Of a stretch of DNA of 64,000 nt, positions 8,843 to 16,526 are shown piece after piece (position 1 is the stretch's first letter; each line of letters begins with the position of its first letter). The notes below the pieces were generated by a model, which had not been told where the DNA came from, searched no databases, and saw only the letters and a program-made list of their open reading frames with translations. The stretch is from Bifidobacterium [indicum] DSM 20214 = LMG 11587 (GTDB taxonomy: Bacteria; Actinomycetota; Actinomycetes; Actinomycetales; Bifidobacteriaceae). Location of the stretch: assembly GCF_000706765.1 (NCBI RefSeq), contig NZ_CP006018.1, positions 1,612,001 through 1,676,000 on the forward strand, read 5' to 3'. The translations under genes and the position numbers were made by a program.

Positions 8843-9121
8843 ATGACAAACGCCATCGTACTGATTACGGTCCAGTCCGACAGAATCAACGAAGTGGCAC
8901 GTGCCATTGTCGAAATCGACGGGGTCAAGGATGTCTATTCCGTGGCTGGAGAGGTCGACCTGGTGGCCGTGGTCTCCACTGGCAAGTTCGACGATCTGAC
9001 CGCCGTCATCCCCGGTGGCATCGCCAAGGTACCAGGCGTGACCGGAACCCAGACCCTTACGGCCTTCCGCACATATTCCCGTGAAGACATGGACGCCGCA
9101 TACGACCTCGGCCTGGACTGA
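8843..9121 (+). CDS. Stand-alone RAM (Lrp/AsnC ligand-binding) domain protein
   Basis: A 92-residue protein consisting only of the effector domain of Lrp/AsnC regulators: AIVLITVQSDRINEVARAI, VYSVAGEVDLVAVV, PGVTGTQTLTAF. There is no helix-turn-helix part. Such stand-alone RAM proteins bind amino acids and may mix with full-length Lrp-family regulators. The start at 8843 has AAGGAG seven bases upstream; the in-frame Met at 8756 has no comparable site. Confidence 0.8.
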   Translation: MTNAIVLITVQSDRINEVARAIVEIDGVKDVYSVAGEVDLVAVVSTGKFDDLTAVIPGGIAKVPGVTGTQTLTAFRTYSREDMDAAYDLGLD

Positions 9122-9211
9122 TTCACTGACCCTCGACGGTTATCGGAGCTGCTCGCGGCTCGCGGGTCCGCCTCTGTGCAGATCACCTATATGAGCGGAC
9201 GGACCCGTACC

Positions 9212-9754
9212 TTATAAGTCAATCCAGTACCGCTGAATTCCAAGCCCGTTTGCTGTATATCGGGTGTCTTCCAGCCTGCCGCCATTCGACAGGATGGTCT
9301 GTCGGCTGCCCTCATTATGTTCGTCGCAGGTGACCAGAACCCTGTCCAGCCCTTCCTGCCGGGCCACACCCAGGCAGTCTGCCAACATTTGATTGGCGTA
9401 CCCACGACGCCGCCTGTCCGGGCGGACCGAATAGCCGATATTTCCTCCCAGCTCCAGCAGATAATCATTCAAATCGAGGCGCAACTGAATCATCCCGACC
9501 AGAGTCCCATCAGGCTCCAAGGCCAGGAATTGCAAGGCCGGCACGTATCCCGGAGGCAGGTTCTCCCCCTCGGCCTCATTGACGACCTGGGGCAACCAGT
9601 GCCGCCTGACCTGCTCAAGCGACGTGCAGTCCTCCAGACACCCCAGACCAGCCAGTTCATCACCGGCTACGGCCTTGCATGCCTGCATGTACTCCCATGC
9701 CTCGTCGGCATACCCCGTCGAAGCCGCATCGAGACGAACCAATCGAATAGCCAT
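9212..9754 (-). CDS. GNAT family N-acetyltransferase
   Basis: A 180-residue GNAT protein. The acetyl-CoA binding region is GYSVRPDRRRRGYANQML (motif A, R-x-x-G-Y/A type), preceded by GTLVGMIQLRL and followed by VLVTCDEHNEGSRQTILSNGG. Start 9754 has AAGGAG seven bases upstream on the minus strand. The substrate is not predictable. The preceding gene on the window is convergent. Confidence 0.8.
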   Translation of the reverse strand: MAIRLVRLDAASTGYADEAWEYMQACKAVAGDELAGLGCLEDCTSLEQVRRHWLPQVVNEAEGENLPPGYVPALQFLALEPDGTLVGMIQLRLDLNDYLLELGGNIGYSVRPDRRRRGYANQMLADCLGVARQEGLDRVLVTCDEHNEGSRQTILSNGGRLEDTRYTANGLGIQRYWIDL

Positions 9755-9899
9755 ACCCGCTCCTTGATTAGCCAACATTCTACACGCCGCGAAACGAAGC
9801 CTTGGTTGCTCTTCTTTCCGTCATCTCACCTGACACCACACCTCGGAAGAAACCGCGAGATTGGAAAATATCGTCCCAGCCGTGTATTTTTGTTGTGTT

Positions 9900-9972
9900 G
9901 CCCCTCTGGCTCAATGGTTAGAGCAGCGTCCTTTTAAGTCGTGGGTTCTCGGTTCGAATCCGAGGGGGGGCA
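9900..9972 (+). tRNA. tRNA-Lys (anticodon UUU)
   Basis: A 73-base cloverleaf. Acceptor GCCCCTC pairs with GGGGGGC with one G-U, the D-arm is GCTC/GAGC, the anticodon loop is CTTTTAA and the T-arm is CTCGG-TTCGAAT-CCGAG. CCA is not encoded. The fourth pair of the anticodon stem is a U-U mismatch, which is slightly unusual. It stands at the left end of an accessory stretch. Confidence 0.92.
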
Positions 9973-10095
9973 CAAATCTGCTCTTGCGGCACGGCTAGGT
10001 ACCTAAGTCCGCACGTTTTTCCATAGTACCCGTTTCTCTCCGACATGTACGAACCCGGGATAGGACTGAGCAGCCCAGGCCAAGAAAGAGGAAGC

Positions 10096-11106
10096 ATGGA
10101 TAAGGAACCAACCTCCGGCGACCAGGAAATCAGTCCTCCATCCGGCCTGGAGGACTCCCAGACCCCTCCAGCGTCCGAATCCGCAGAGGACACCGACGGA
10201 GCGACCAGGACCCGGCCCAGGTGGATGATCCCAGTCGTCACCGCCGCCGCCGTGGTTGTCCTTATTGCAGCTGGCCTGATCTGCTGGCGGGTGGTTTCCA
10301 ATCGTCAACACACCCAAGCTGTTGAGCGGTGCTCCGGGGCCGTGGCGCGTCTGGAGAAGCCGGCCGGCGGTGCCGCCGCCAGGACGGCACGCTACCAGGA
10401 GGCTGCAGGTATCAGCTCCGATCAGGTCAAGGATGTCAAGACGGTGATTGCCATGGCCAGGGCCGTCAAAAACGCCGGCGGCATCAAGCCGCAGCCGGTC
10501 AGGTGCGATGCGTCCATGAAAACTCAGGACCTTGAGGCCGCCGCCGACAAGGCGAAGGACCTGAACGACAGGTACGACAAGCTGGACCGGGCCGCGAAGG
10601 CGGTTCTGGCCTCCCGGGACGCGAAGGACCTGGACGACGCACGCACCGCCCTGGCCGCGAAGAGGGAAGAGGCCTCCAGGCTGCTGGGCGACAGCGACGG
10701 GAAGGTGACGGACAACACCACCCGCGAGACCCTGCAACAGGCCATCGGCCAGGCCGAGCAGACCAAGGGCGACAAGGCGAAGGCCTGGCGGGATGCGGTC
10801 GGTCCGCTCCAGTCGGCCATCGACCAGGTGAACGCCTCCATGCAGGCCAAGACCCAGGCGGACCAGCAGGCCGCAGAAGAAGCCGCACAGGCGGCGGCGC
10901 AGCAGGCCCAGGCCGTCCAGCAGGCGAGACCCTCCTACGGGCGAGGTGGAGGCGGAGGCTGGTCAGCCCCCGCGCCGGCCGCTCCTGCACCCTCAGTACC
11001 ACGAGGAGGAAACTCCAGCGATGACTTCAATTGGGAGCAGTGGCTGCAAACTCAAGTGCCACTCGGCAATGGATGCAATTCAGCTGGTGTGTGCGCCATT
11101 GGGTGA
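10096..11106 (+). CDS. Membrane-anchored coiled-coil protein, paralogue 1 of 3
   Basis: A 336-residue protein starting MDKEPTSGDQ with AAAGAGG upstream. It has an acidic Ser/Pro lead of about 40 residues and one membrane helix (MIPVVTAAAVVVLIAAGLIC). An outside Ala/Lys/Asp-rich helical region follows (DLEAAADKAKDLNDRYDKL, AKAVLASRDAKDLDDA, KREEASRLL) with strong coiled-coil character. The tail is Ala/Gln then Gly/Pro-rich and ends in NGCNSAGVCAIG. Two cysteines (ERCSG and VRCDASM) are conserved in all three paralogues at 10096, 13681 and 16527. I recognise no family; a surface or envelope role is inference. The 3' terminator is also duplicated with paralogue 2. Confidence 0.8.
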   Translation: MDKEPTSGDQEISPPSGLEDSQTPPASESAEDTDGATRTRPRWMIPVVTAAAVVVLIAAGLICWRVVSNRQHTQAVERCSGAVARLEKPAGGAAARTARYQEAAGISSDQVKDVKTVIAMARAVKNAGGIKPQPVRCDASMKTQDLEAAADKAKDLNDRYDKLDRAAKAVLASRDAKDLDDARTALAAKREEASRLLGDSDGKVTDNTTRETLQQAIGQAEQTKGDKAKAWRDAVGPLQSAIDQVNASMQAKTQADQQAAEEAAQAAAQQAQAVQQARPSYGRGGGGGWSAPAPAAPAPSVPRGGNSSDDFNWEQWLQTQVPLGNGCNSAGVCAIG

Positions 11107-11120
11107 TTGATTAAAGATGT

Positions 11121-11169
11121 GCCAGCGGGACCGGTTTCTTGCAGGTCTCCTATCCCGCTGGCTTTTATT
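11121..11169 (+). terminator. Intrinsic terminator of paralogue 1
   Basis: GCCAGCGGGA at 11121-11130 pairs with TCCCGCTGGC at 11153-11162, followed by TTTTATT. The same terminator with small changes follows paralogue 2, so the duplication included the 3' flank. Confidence 0.9.
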
Positions 11170-11221
11170 GTGGACGACCATAAGGCCGTCCCCTTCATAA
11201 TATCGGAAGGGAATTGAGAAT

Positions 11222-11418
11222 GTGCAAAAGTCAGGGAAGATCAGGGCCTGGGCCGGTCGACTCGGGCGGCTGGACTCCGGGACGATGCTGCGCAAGGGCC
11301 TTGCCGCCGCGGTGGCGGGGCCTCGATGTTGGCGGGTGTCCCCGCCGCTTTCGCCGGTGGCGGTGCGGGCAATTCGGACGGCCAGGGCGGAGGGGTGATG
11401 GACACCCAAGTCAGCTGA
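11222..11418 (+). pseudogene. Remnant of a secreted protein (signal peptide, frameshifted)
   Basis: From a GTG at 11222 the frame reads QKSGKIRAWAGRL and then GTMLRKGLAAAVAG. After one missing base in a G-run near 11320 a second frame continues ASMLAGVPAAFAGGGAGN and stops at 11416-11418. Joined, this is a convincing actinobacterial signal peptide with an AFA cleavage site, but only about 20 residues of mature protein remain. It overlaps the 3' end of repA by 8 bases on the other strand. Identity of the lost protein is unknown. Confidence 0.4.
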
Positions 11419-12577
11419 GTCCATCAGGAGGCGGATAATCGCACGTTCGGCCCCGCTGCGGATCTGAACAGTGTCCACAATGCGCTTGGCCGGATGGAGG
11501 TGACCATGCTTCCCGGACGGCGTAGCCCATGCCCAGAAGGCCCTGAATGAGGCCGATGCCAAATGCCTGCCCCGCTTCAACGAGGTTCTCCCGGACCAGT
11601 TCGGGCAGAGGCAGTGCCAAGTGGTCTGTATAGGTGTCATAATCGGCATCAACGAGCAATTCAGGGGACCTGTACAGGCAGAGTCCGCCCCTTTCGAAGC
11701 TGTATCTCAGCCGTCCCTCTTTGCCGGCCTCAATCAGGGTCGCATCCCACAGGGCGGCCACATGTTGCAGCCCCTTCTTGAAGTGGGTCACGAAGTTCCT
11801 GGTTTCGGCGTAGTTAGAACCCATCTGCTTCTGCAACGTCGTCCAGGGGATGACCGGGGTCCGGTGGTAGCTCGAATGGTTGAGCGCGCATATGCGCTGG
11901 GACAGCCAGGCGTAGATGTCGAAATCAACGCCCTTCCCGGTCATGGTGAGCAGTTCCACTATCTCGGTTGACAGCGACGTGCTCCTGGACATCCTGTCCC
12001 AGGTCTCCTTCGTGAGCTTGATGTACGACCCCTCGGAGGCCGCGTCCTTCGGGGTGTACCGGGACCACCCTACATCTGATTTTTCGACCAGGGTCACGTC
12101 CTTGCCAGTCACCCAGCCTGTCTCCGGCGGGGTCCCCGTCCTGGTTATGGTCATGCTGAAGTCGGAGAGGGCACTGATCTGGTGGCTGAAGTCGTCGTAG
12201 TCGGCCGCCGTGGGTTTCCTGTGCATTCCCAGGTCGTTCATCAGCTCCCTCAGCGTGGAGGGGAGCATGATGACGCGGTCGGTGTTGTGGTCCTTCTGGC
12301 GCACCACCTGGGTGCTTATCCATACCAGGAGCAGTCTGGCCTTCTTCCCATAGGGCCAGATGTGGGTGACCCCGCCATCTTCGTTCTGGATGGTGTGGGG
12401 GTGGATGACGTACGTCAGGTTGCCGTTGGTCCTGACCCACTTGGCGGTGTCAGGCCCGGGGTTGCGGATGGGGAGTCCTATGCGGCAGAAGTCCTGCATC
12501 AGGTATGAGCGGTTCTGCCTGCCGAGCTGCTGCCATTGCAACCCGTCCGGAGAGTCCGGTTTGTAGTAATCCGTCAT
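11411..12577 (-). CDS. repA: Plasmid-type replication initiator RepA (RepA_C family)
   Basis: A 388-residue protein resembling the plasmid RepA_C family: KKARLLLVWISTQVV, VIMLPSTLRELMNDLGM, FDIYAWLSQRICAL, FVTHFKKGLQHVAALW and RSPELLVDADYD. These proteins bind iterons and start plasmid replication. Here it sits between chromosomal-looking genes with no obvious iterons, ParA or mobilisation gene, so it is probably a relic of an integrated plasmid. The last 30 residues (Cys/Pro-rich) look like read-through into unrelated sequence, suggesting the original C-terminus was lost. The start at 12577 has only a distant AGAGAG upstream. Confidence 0.75.
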   Translation of the reverse strand: MTDYYKPDSPDGLQWQQLGRQNRSYLMQDFCRIGLPIRNPGPDTAKWVRTNGNLTYVIHPHTIQNEDGGVTHIWPYGKKARLLLVWISTQVVRQKDHNTDRVIMLPSTLRELMNDLGMHRKPTAADYDDFSHQISALSDFSMTITRTGTPPETGWVTGKDVTLVEKSDVGWSRYTPKDAASEGSYIKLTKETWDRMSRSTSLSTEIVELLTMTGKGVDFDIYAWLSQRICALNHSSYHRTPVIPWTTLQKQMGSNYAETRNFVTHFKKGLQHVAALWDATLIEAGKEGRLRYSFERGGLCLYRSPELLVDADYDTYTDHLALPLPELVRENLVEAGQAFGIGLIQGLLGMGYAVREAWSPPSGQAHCGHCSDPQRGRTCDYPPPDGLS

Positions 12578-12613
12578 ATGGGGTACACTCTCTCTTGTTC
12601 AATTCATTTTCTG

Positions 12614-12642
12614 ACCTCCGTTCTGTTACAGCAGGCGGAGGT
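12614..12642. terminator. Hairpin in the leader of repA
   Basis: ACCTCCG at 12614-12620 pairs with CGGAGGT at 12636-12642 and is followed on the plus strand by TTCTTCTTG. It lies just upstream of repA. It could be a plus-strand terminator left from the element, or part of an antisense control of the initiator, as is common for plasmid rep genes. Confidence 0.45.
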
Positions 12643-12809
12643 TTCTTCTTGTTCAGGCCCATCATACCCATGAATCGGGGACCCCTTTCAGCGGCCTCTG
12701 GAAGTCCCGTTACGGGCGGTTAGTTCCTGTTTGGCTTTCCCTCGTCTTGGATTCGATAAAATCGGGAATTCCCCTTTTCCGGTCTTTGGCTGATGGGTTG
12801 TTGTCGGGT

Positions 12810-13148
12810 CTATTGGCCTGTTCTATGGAAGTCCGTCAGTGCATCCTCTATGCGTCGAACGAGTAGATCCGTTCGTTGCAGTGCCGGTTTGTCCTGTTCC
12901 GCCAGGCTCAGGATCCGTGAATACTCGTCGGCCGGGTTCTTGCCGAACATCGTGCATACCGAGGTGAATTCACCCACGGTCAGCGGGGTGCTGCTGTAGT
13001 GGAATATCCTGTATAGCCTCGACTCCGAGCAGTCCAGCAACGTGGCCAGGTCGCGGGCGTTGATTTTCGGCTTGTTTTCACGGAGAAAGTGTCTGACGAG
13101 GTCGATTGTCCCCTTGTCGATGGCGGTCCATTGGCTAGCCTTCATCAT
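12810..13148 (-). CDS. Small helix-turn-helix protein (XRE-like) next to repA
   Basis: A 112-residue protein. NARDLATLLDCSESRLYRIFHYS looks like a phage/plasmid-type helix-turn-helix read in two pieces (ARDLATLLDCSE, SRLYRIFH). It is followed by PLTVGEFTSVCTMFGKNPADEY, typical of XRE-like regulators, and by a charged tail. It is on the same strand as repA, 232 bases upstream, and could regulate it. Two adjacent ATG codons (13148 and 13145) are possible starts with no strong ribosome site. Confidence 0.6.
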   Translation of the reverse strand: MMKASQWTAIDKGTIDLVRHFLRENKPKINARDLATLLDCSESRLYRIFHYSSTPLTVGEFTSVCTMFGKNPADEYSRILSLAEQDKPALQRTDLLVRRIEDALTDFHRTGQ

Positions 13149-13680
13149 GATGACCCAGTTTACATGAACGGCTCTTCAAAGCCCGGTAAATCGTCTTCTG
13201 TCCACGGGAAGTTTACCGGGGCTGGGGTCCTCCAGGCCCAGGCCGTCCAGCATTGTCAGGTAACACGTTCTTCTTGCTCATTGATCAATGATGGTCGCAT
13301 TATGCTTATCGTGTTTGATCTCCCTCGCGGCGCGAAGTGGGAGACCCGGCAGGTGCACGGTTCATGAGCAGTGACGCAGTCGGTGCAGTCAGGGAAGGGG
13401 AGACGGGATGATGCATAAGTCGACGGACATCTCCCCGGAGAGGCCGCTTCATGCTGCGCGGACCGGATGCCCGCAGGAAATAGAAAACCCCCGGTTGCCC
13501 GGGGGAGTACACGTTCGGGACCGGTGAAATCCGGTGACTTATCAGCCAAGATTAATCACCGGCACAACCGAATCCCATTGAGGTAAGGATGAACATGTAC
13601 AAGGATCCACTTGTAACACGGAGCCTCGCGCTTTCCTCTGATGTCGTAGGGAATCGTACACGTTCGCAGGAAGAGGGGAT
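13149..13680. other. Intergenic region with two inverted repeats
   Basis: No convincing gene. CCCGGTAAA (13182-13190) faces TTTACCGGG (13212-13220), an operator-like inverted repeat upstream of the XRE-like gene. CCCCCGG (13488-13494) and CCGGGGG (13499-13505) form a hairpin followed on the minus strand by TTTTCTATTT, an intrinsic terminator with no gene feeding it, perhaps left by a deleted minus-strand gene. Confidence 0.5.
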
Positions 13681-14658
13681 ATGAACAAGGAAGAGGAAGA
13701 ACGGATCACGAAGACCGTGGCCGATGCGGAGGAACCCGATCAGGGCCGCGCGCCGGACAAGGACGATGCAGCCGAGGGGCACACCCGGCAGGGGACTGTG
13801 ATTATTCCCCTCCTTGTGCTGGTTTCCCTTGTGGTTGCAGTGGTTGTTGTTTGTCTCGTCTATACGGGGATGTCGCACCACTCGGTCAAAGAGCGGTGTT
13901 CCATGGACGCAGCCTCCCTTGAGGAGTCTTCCGCATCCAGGGCCGCCCTCTGGAGGAAGGCCTGGGCGGTCAGTTCCGATCAGGTCAAGGATGCCAAGAC
14001 GGTGGTCGCCATGGCCAGGGCCGTCAAGAACGCCGGCGGCATCAAACCCGAGACTGTCAGGTGTGATGCCTCCATGTCCACGAAAGATCTGAAGGCTGCC
14101 AAGCAGAAGGCTGAAGACCTGGACAGCAAGTACGACAAGCTGGACAAGGCCGCGAAGGCAGTTCTGACCTCCAGGGACGCGAAGGACCTGGACGATGCAC
14201 GCACCGCCCTGGGCGTAAAGAGGGAAGAGGCCTCCAGGCTGCTGAGCGACAGCGACGGCAAAGTGGCGGACAACACCACCCGCGAGACTTTACAGAAGGC
14301 CATCATCCTGGCCGACCTGGCCAAGGGCAAGGCCAAGGACTACCGGGATGCGGCCGGTCCGCTCCAGGCGGCCATCGACCAAGTGAACGCCTCCATGCAG
14401 GCCAAGGCCCAGGCGGACCAGCAGGCCGCAGAACAGGCGGCACAGCAGGCGACCCCATCCTACGGCGGCGGATACACGCCTTCCTACCGGCCCTCCTACG
14501 GGCAGGGCGGTGGCGGAGGCTGGTCAGCCCCCGCGCCAGTCCAGCAGCCCGCACCTTCAACATCACAAGGAAGTAGCCAGAAATGGAATGACTTCATCAA
14601 TGAGCCTGATAACTCAATGCACGGCTGTAGGCCGGATGGCGGCTGTGGCATTGGGTGA
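13681..14658 (+). CDS. Membrane-anchored coiled-coil protein, paralogue 2 of 3
   Basis: A 325-residue paralogue of the protein at 10096. It has a charged lead (MNKEEEERITKTV), a membrane helix (GTVIIPLLVLVSLVVAVVVV) and the cysteines ERCSMDA and VRCDASM. The same helical blocks occur (SSDQVKDAKTVVAMARAV, AKAVLTSRDAKDLDDA, KREEASRLLSDSDGKV), followed by a Tyr/Gly/Pro-rich tail ending HGCRPDGGCGIG. The ribosome site AGAGGGG lies directly before the start. The middle is nearly identical to paralogue 1 while the lead is diverged, so the duplication is recent over the ectodomain. The terminal G-C-x5-C-x-I-G signature is shared with paralogue 1. Confidence 0.8.
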   Translation: MNKEEEERITKTVADAEEPDQGRAPDKDDAAEGHTRQGTVIIPLLVLVSLVVAVVVVCLVYTGMSHHSVKERCSMDAASLEESSASRAALWRKAWAVSSDQVKDAKTVVAMARAVKNAGGIKPETVRCDASMSTKDLKAAKQKAEDLDSKYDKLDKAAKAVLTSRDAKDLDDARTALGVKREEASRLLSDSDGKVADNTTRETLQKAIILADLAKGKAKDYRDAAGPLQAAIDQVNASMQAKAQADQQAAEQAAQQATPSYGGGYTPSYRPSYGQGGGGGWSAPAPVQQPAPSTSQGSSQKWNDFINEPDNSMHGCRPDGGCGIG

Positions 14659-14671
14659 TTGATCAAGATGT

Positions 14672-14717
14672 GCCAGCAGGGCCGGGTTCTTGGAAGGTTC
14701 CTCTCCCGCTGGCTTTT
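14672..14717 (+). terminator. Intrinsic terminator of paralogue 2
   Basis: GCCAGCAGG at 14672-14680 pairs with CCCGCTGGC at 14705-14713 with one mismatch, then TTTT. It is a diverged copy of the terminator of paralogue 1. The 270 bases after it up to the fic gene hold nothing I recognise. Confidence 0.8.
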
Positions 14718-14988
14718 CACGGACGACCATGAGTTGGTGTACAAGTTTGATGTGGTGGCGCATGGTCCGGAGACGGGCCTTGCTCCCGCCCACTCTTGGA
14801 ATGGTACCTGGATTACTCCCTTAACCTCCCCGGAGGAGGCATTCGAGGGCCTTGGATACTCAGCTAGTCGAGACCCAGTAGCTGCTAGATGGACAGTTCG
14901 ATTTCTGTCTATGCCTGCCGAGGTTCCCTTCTTCGCTATGCTGCAATTCACCGTTAGGAACCGACCGACATGGCGCATTCAGCTCTTT

Positions 14989-15579
14989 CTAGTCTCGCGG
15001 TCTTACGACCCTGTCGAACATGCGACACAGACCGCTTTGGTCGCCGAGGACGGCGTTCTTCGACGCTTGGATGTTCTCCTCTTTGGATATGCGGCTCCAG
15101 GGAATCTCCCACCCCGCTTCATGCGCAACGATGCTCCAATAGGCCCGCTGGGTCCTGCCGTTGCCCTCACGGAACGGATGGATCACGTTCAGGTTGTCGA
15201 AGTTGACGGCCAGCCTGGCAACGAACCTGTCCCTGTCCATTCCCCTAAGCCGGTGGTCCTCCCTAAAAACCTCCTCGTAGTACCGGATGGCCGTGCGGAA
15301 GGTGACGACGGGTTGGAACAATGGCCCGCCACCTTTACTCATGTCCACCGTCCTCAACTCCCCCGCCCACTCATATACATCCTGGAACAAGGCCTTGTGC
15401 ATCTCCTGGACCTGCCTAAAAGTGCCGTCGATTTTCGGCGGGTTCTCCATGAGCTCGTTCATTCTCAGGAACACCAGATCGTTTTCCCTGCACTCCAGAT
15501 CGGACCAAGTGGTCGCCCCGACCTTGTTTCTGAGCACGTCGGCGCCCTCTACGAGATAGGAATCGTGCGGCGCGCCCAT
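14989..15579 (-). CDS. Fic/DOC family protein (toxin of a Fic-VbhA type pair)
   Basis: A 196-residue Fic protein. The active-site motif HPFREGNGRTQR is complete at residues 134-145, preceded by MHKALFQDVYEWAGELRTVDMSK in two conserved blocks and a flap region GGPLFQP. Fic enzymes move AMP from ATP onto target proteins; class I toxins of the VbhT type modify gyrase and topoisomerase IV. The ATG at 15579 starts just before the stop of a short upstream gene (15581), as in toxin-antitoxin operons. With all catalytic residues present it should be active when not inhibited. Confidence 0.9.
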   Translation of the reverse strand: MGAPHDSYLVEGADVLRNKVGATTWSDLECRENDLVFLRMNELMENPPKIDGTFRQVQEMHKALFQDVYEWAGELRTVDMSKGGGPLFQPVVTFRTAIRYYEEVFREDHRLRGMDRDRFVARLAVNFDNLNVIHPFREGNGRTQRAYWSIVAHEAGWEIPWSRISKEENIQASKNAVLGDQSGLCRMFDRVVRPRD

Positions 15580-15580
15580 C

Positions 15581-15760
15581 TCAGGACTCCAGTCCGTAAT
15601 GAGATCTGGTCCGCTTGACCAGAGTGGGAATGTCGGTCCGCCCCTCGACCCACTCTCGGACCTGCTCCCGCATCCACGGCGTGATGGATCCGTTCTCCAT
15701 CTCTATGGAGTGGATGCTCTCCTCCGCAATCTCCCTGCGGCCATGAATCTCCGTCGTCAT
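15581..15760 (-). CDS. VbhA-like antitoxin of Fic
   Basis: A 59-residue gene directly upstream of fic, in a different frame from the longer shadow frame there. It starts MTTEIHGRREIAEESIHS with AGGAAGG nine bases upstream and ends RTRSHYGLES. Residues 18-23 read SIEMEN, matching the class I Fic inhibition motif [S/T]-x-x-x-E-[G/N], whose Glu enters the Fic ATP site. Later WMREQVREWVEGR resembles the second half of VbhA-type antitoxins. The stop lies 1 base before the fic ATG, so the pair is a translationally coupled operon. Confidence 0.8.
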   Translation of the reverse strand: MTTEIHGRREIAEESIHSIEMENGSITPWMREQVREWVEGRTDIPTLVKRTRSHYGLES

Positions 15761-15954
15761 GTCCCGTCACCTTCCTACAAGGTCATAGTTGAGGGCCAGG
15801 TAATCTACGCTGGTCTCCCGGATACGACCTGGAGCTTCAACAGGTCGCTCTTCCATGGACACCTGACAAGCACACCCCACTCATAACGAAGGAACCTCTG
15901 TGCAGTGAGGCGCGTGCCCGCCTGTGCCAGGCCCTCTATATCCTACGTGGACGA

Positions 15955-16080
15955 TCAGCATCCCTCCCCCCCCCTCAGTTTCGTCATATCTCTTATCTTC
16001 CTGACTTCCCCTTGTTGGGGTCGGGAACTGGGGCTGTTCTGATTGGTTCGCTGTTCGTACACCGCTTTCTTGAGATTCAT
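15955..16080 (-). CDS. Possible 41-residue basic peptide
   Basis: Starts MNLKKAVYEQRTNQ with TGAGGA five bases upstream and ends KLRGGEGC. It lies upstream of the fic operon on the same strand, 195 bases away. No family recognised. The rest of the 15,761-16,526 gap holds no supported gene. Low confidence: good ribosome site but no other support. Confidence 0.2.
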   Translation of the reverse strand: MNLKKAVYEQRTNQNSPSSRPQQGEVRKIRDMTKLRGGEGC

Positions 16081-16526
16081 AGATTCCTCACGTTCCATAA
16101 CATAAAGGTTCACATGTTTTGAACGAAAAACGGGGCGCAACGGAAAAAATCAAAAGGAATATGGAACTATCGAAAACACAAGGCAATTGAGCGACTCGAC
16201 CTATCCAGAAGTCCCGGTTCAGGGATCACGACGAATTGAAAAGTAAGCAGAAGCTCTATCAGGGTTCGCTGCTGTCCTGGACGACAGCAACAGGTCCGCA
16301 TGCCTAGTGATTTTGCGGTAGGCTCGTATCCGGTGTTCACTGACTTCTGATAGGTTGACGCGCAATGAGACGGCAGAAGGCAGGAACACCGCCCGGACAG
16401 CACGAGGTACCGATGCCCCAGGGCGATAGGCAGGAAGCACCCAAGGCTCCCTCGGTCTTCACTTCCCGTCGACCTGTGCGAATCTGGAGGGAGAACCGAG
16501 TGGCCCGAAGCCGAGAAAGAGGAACC

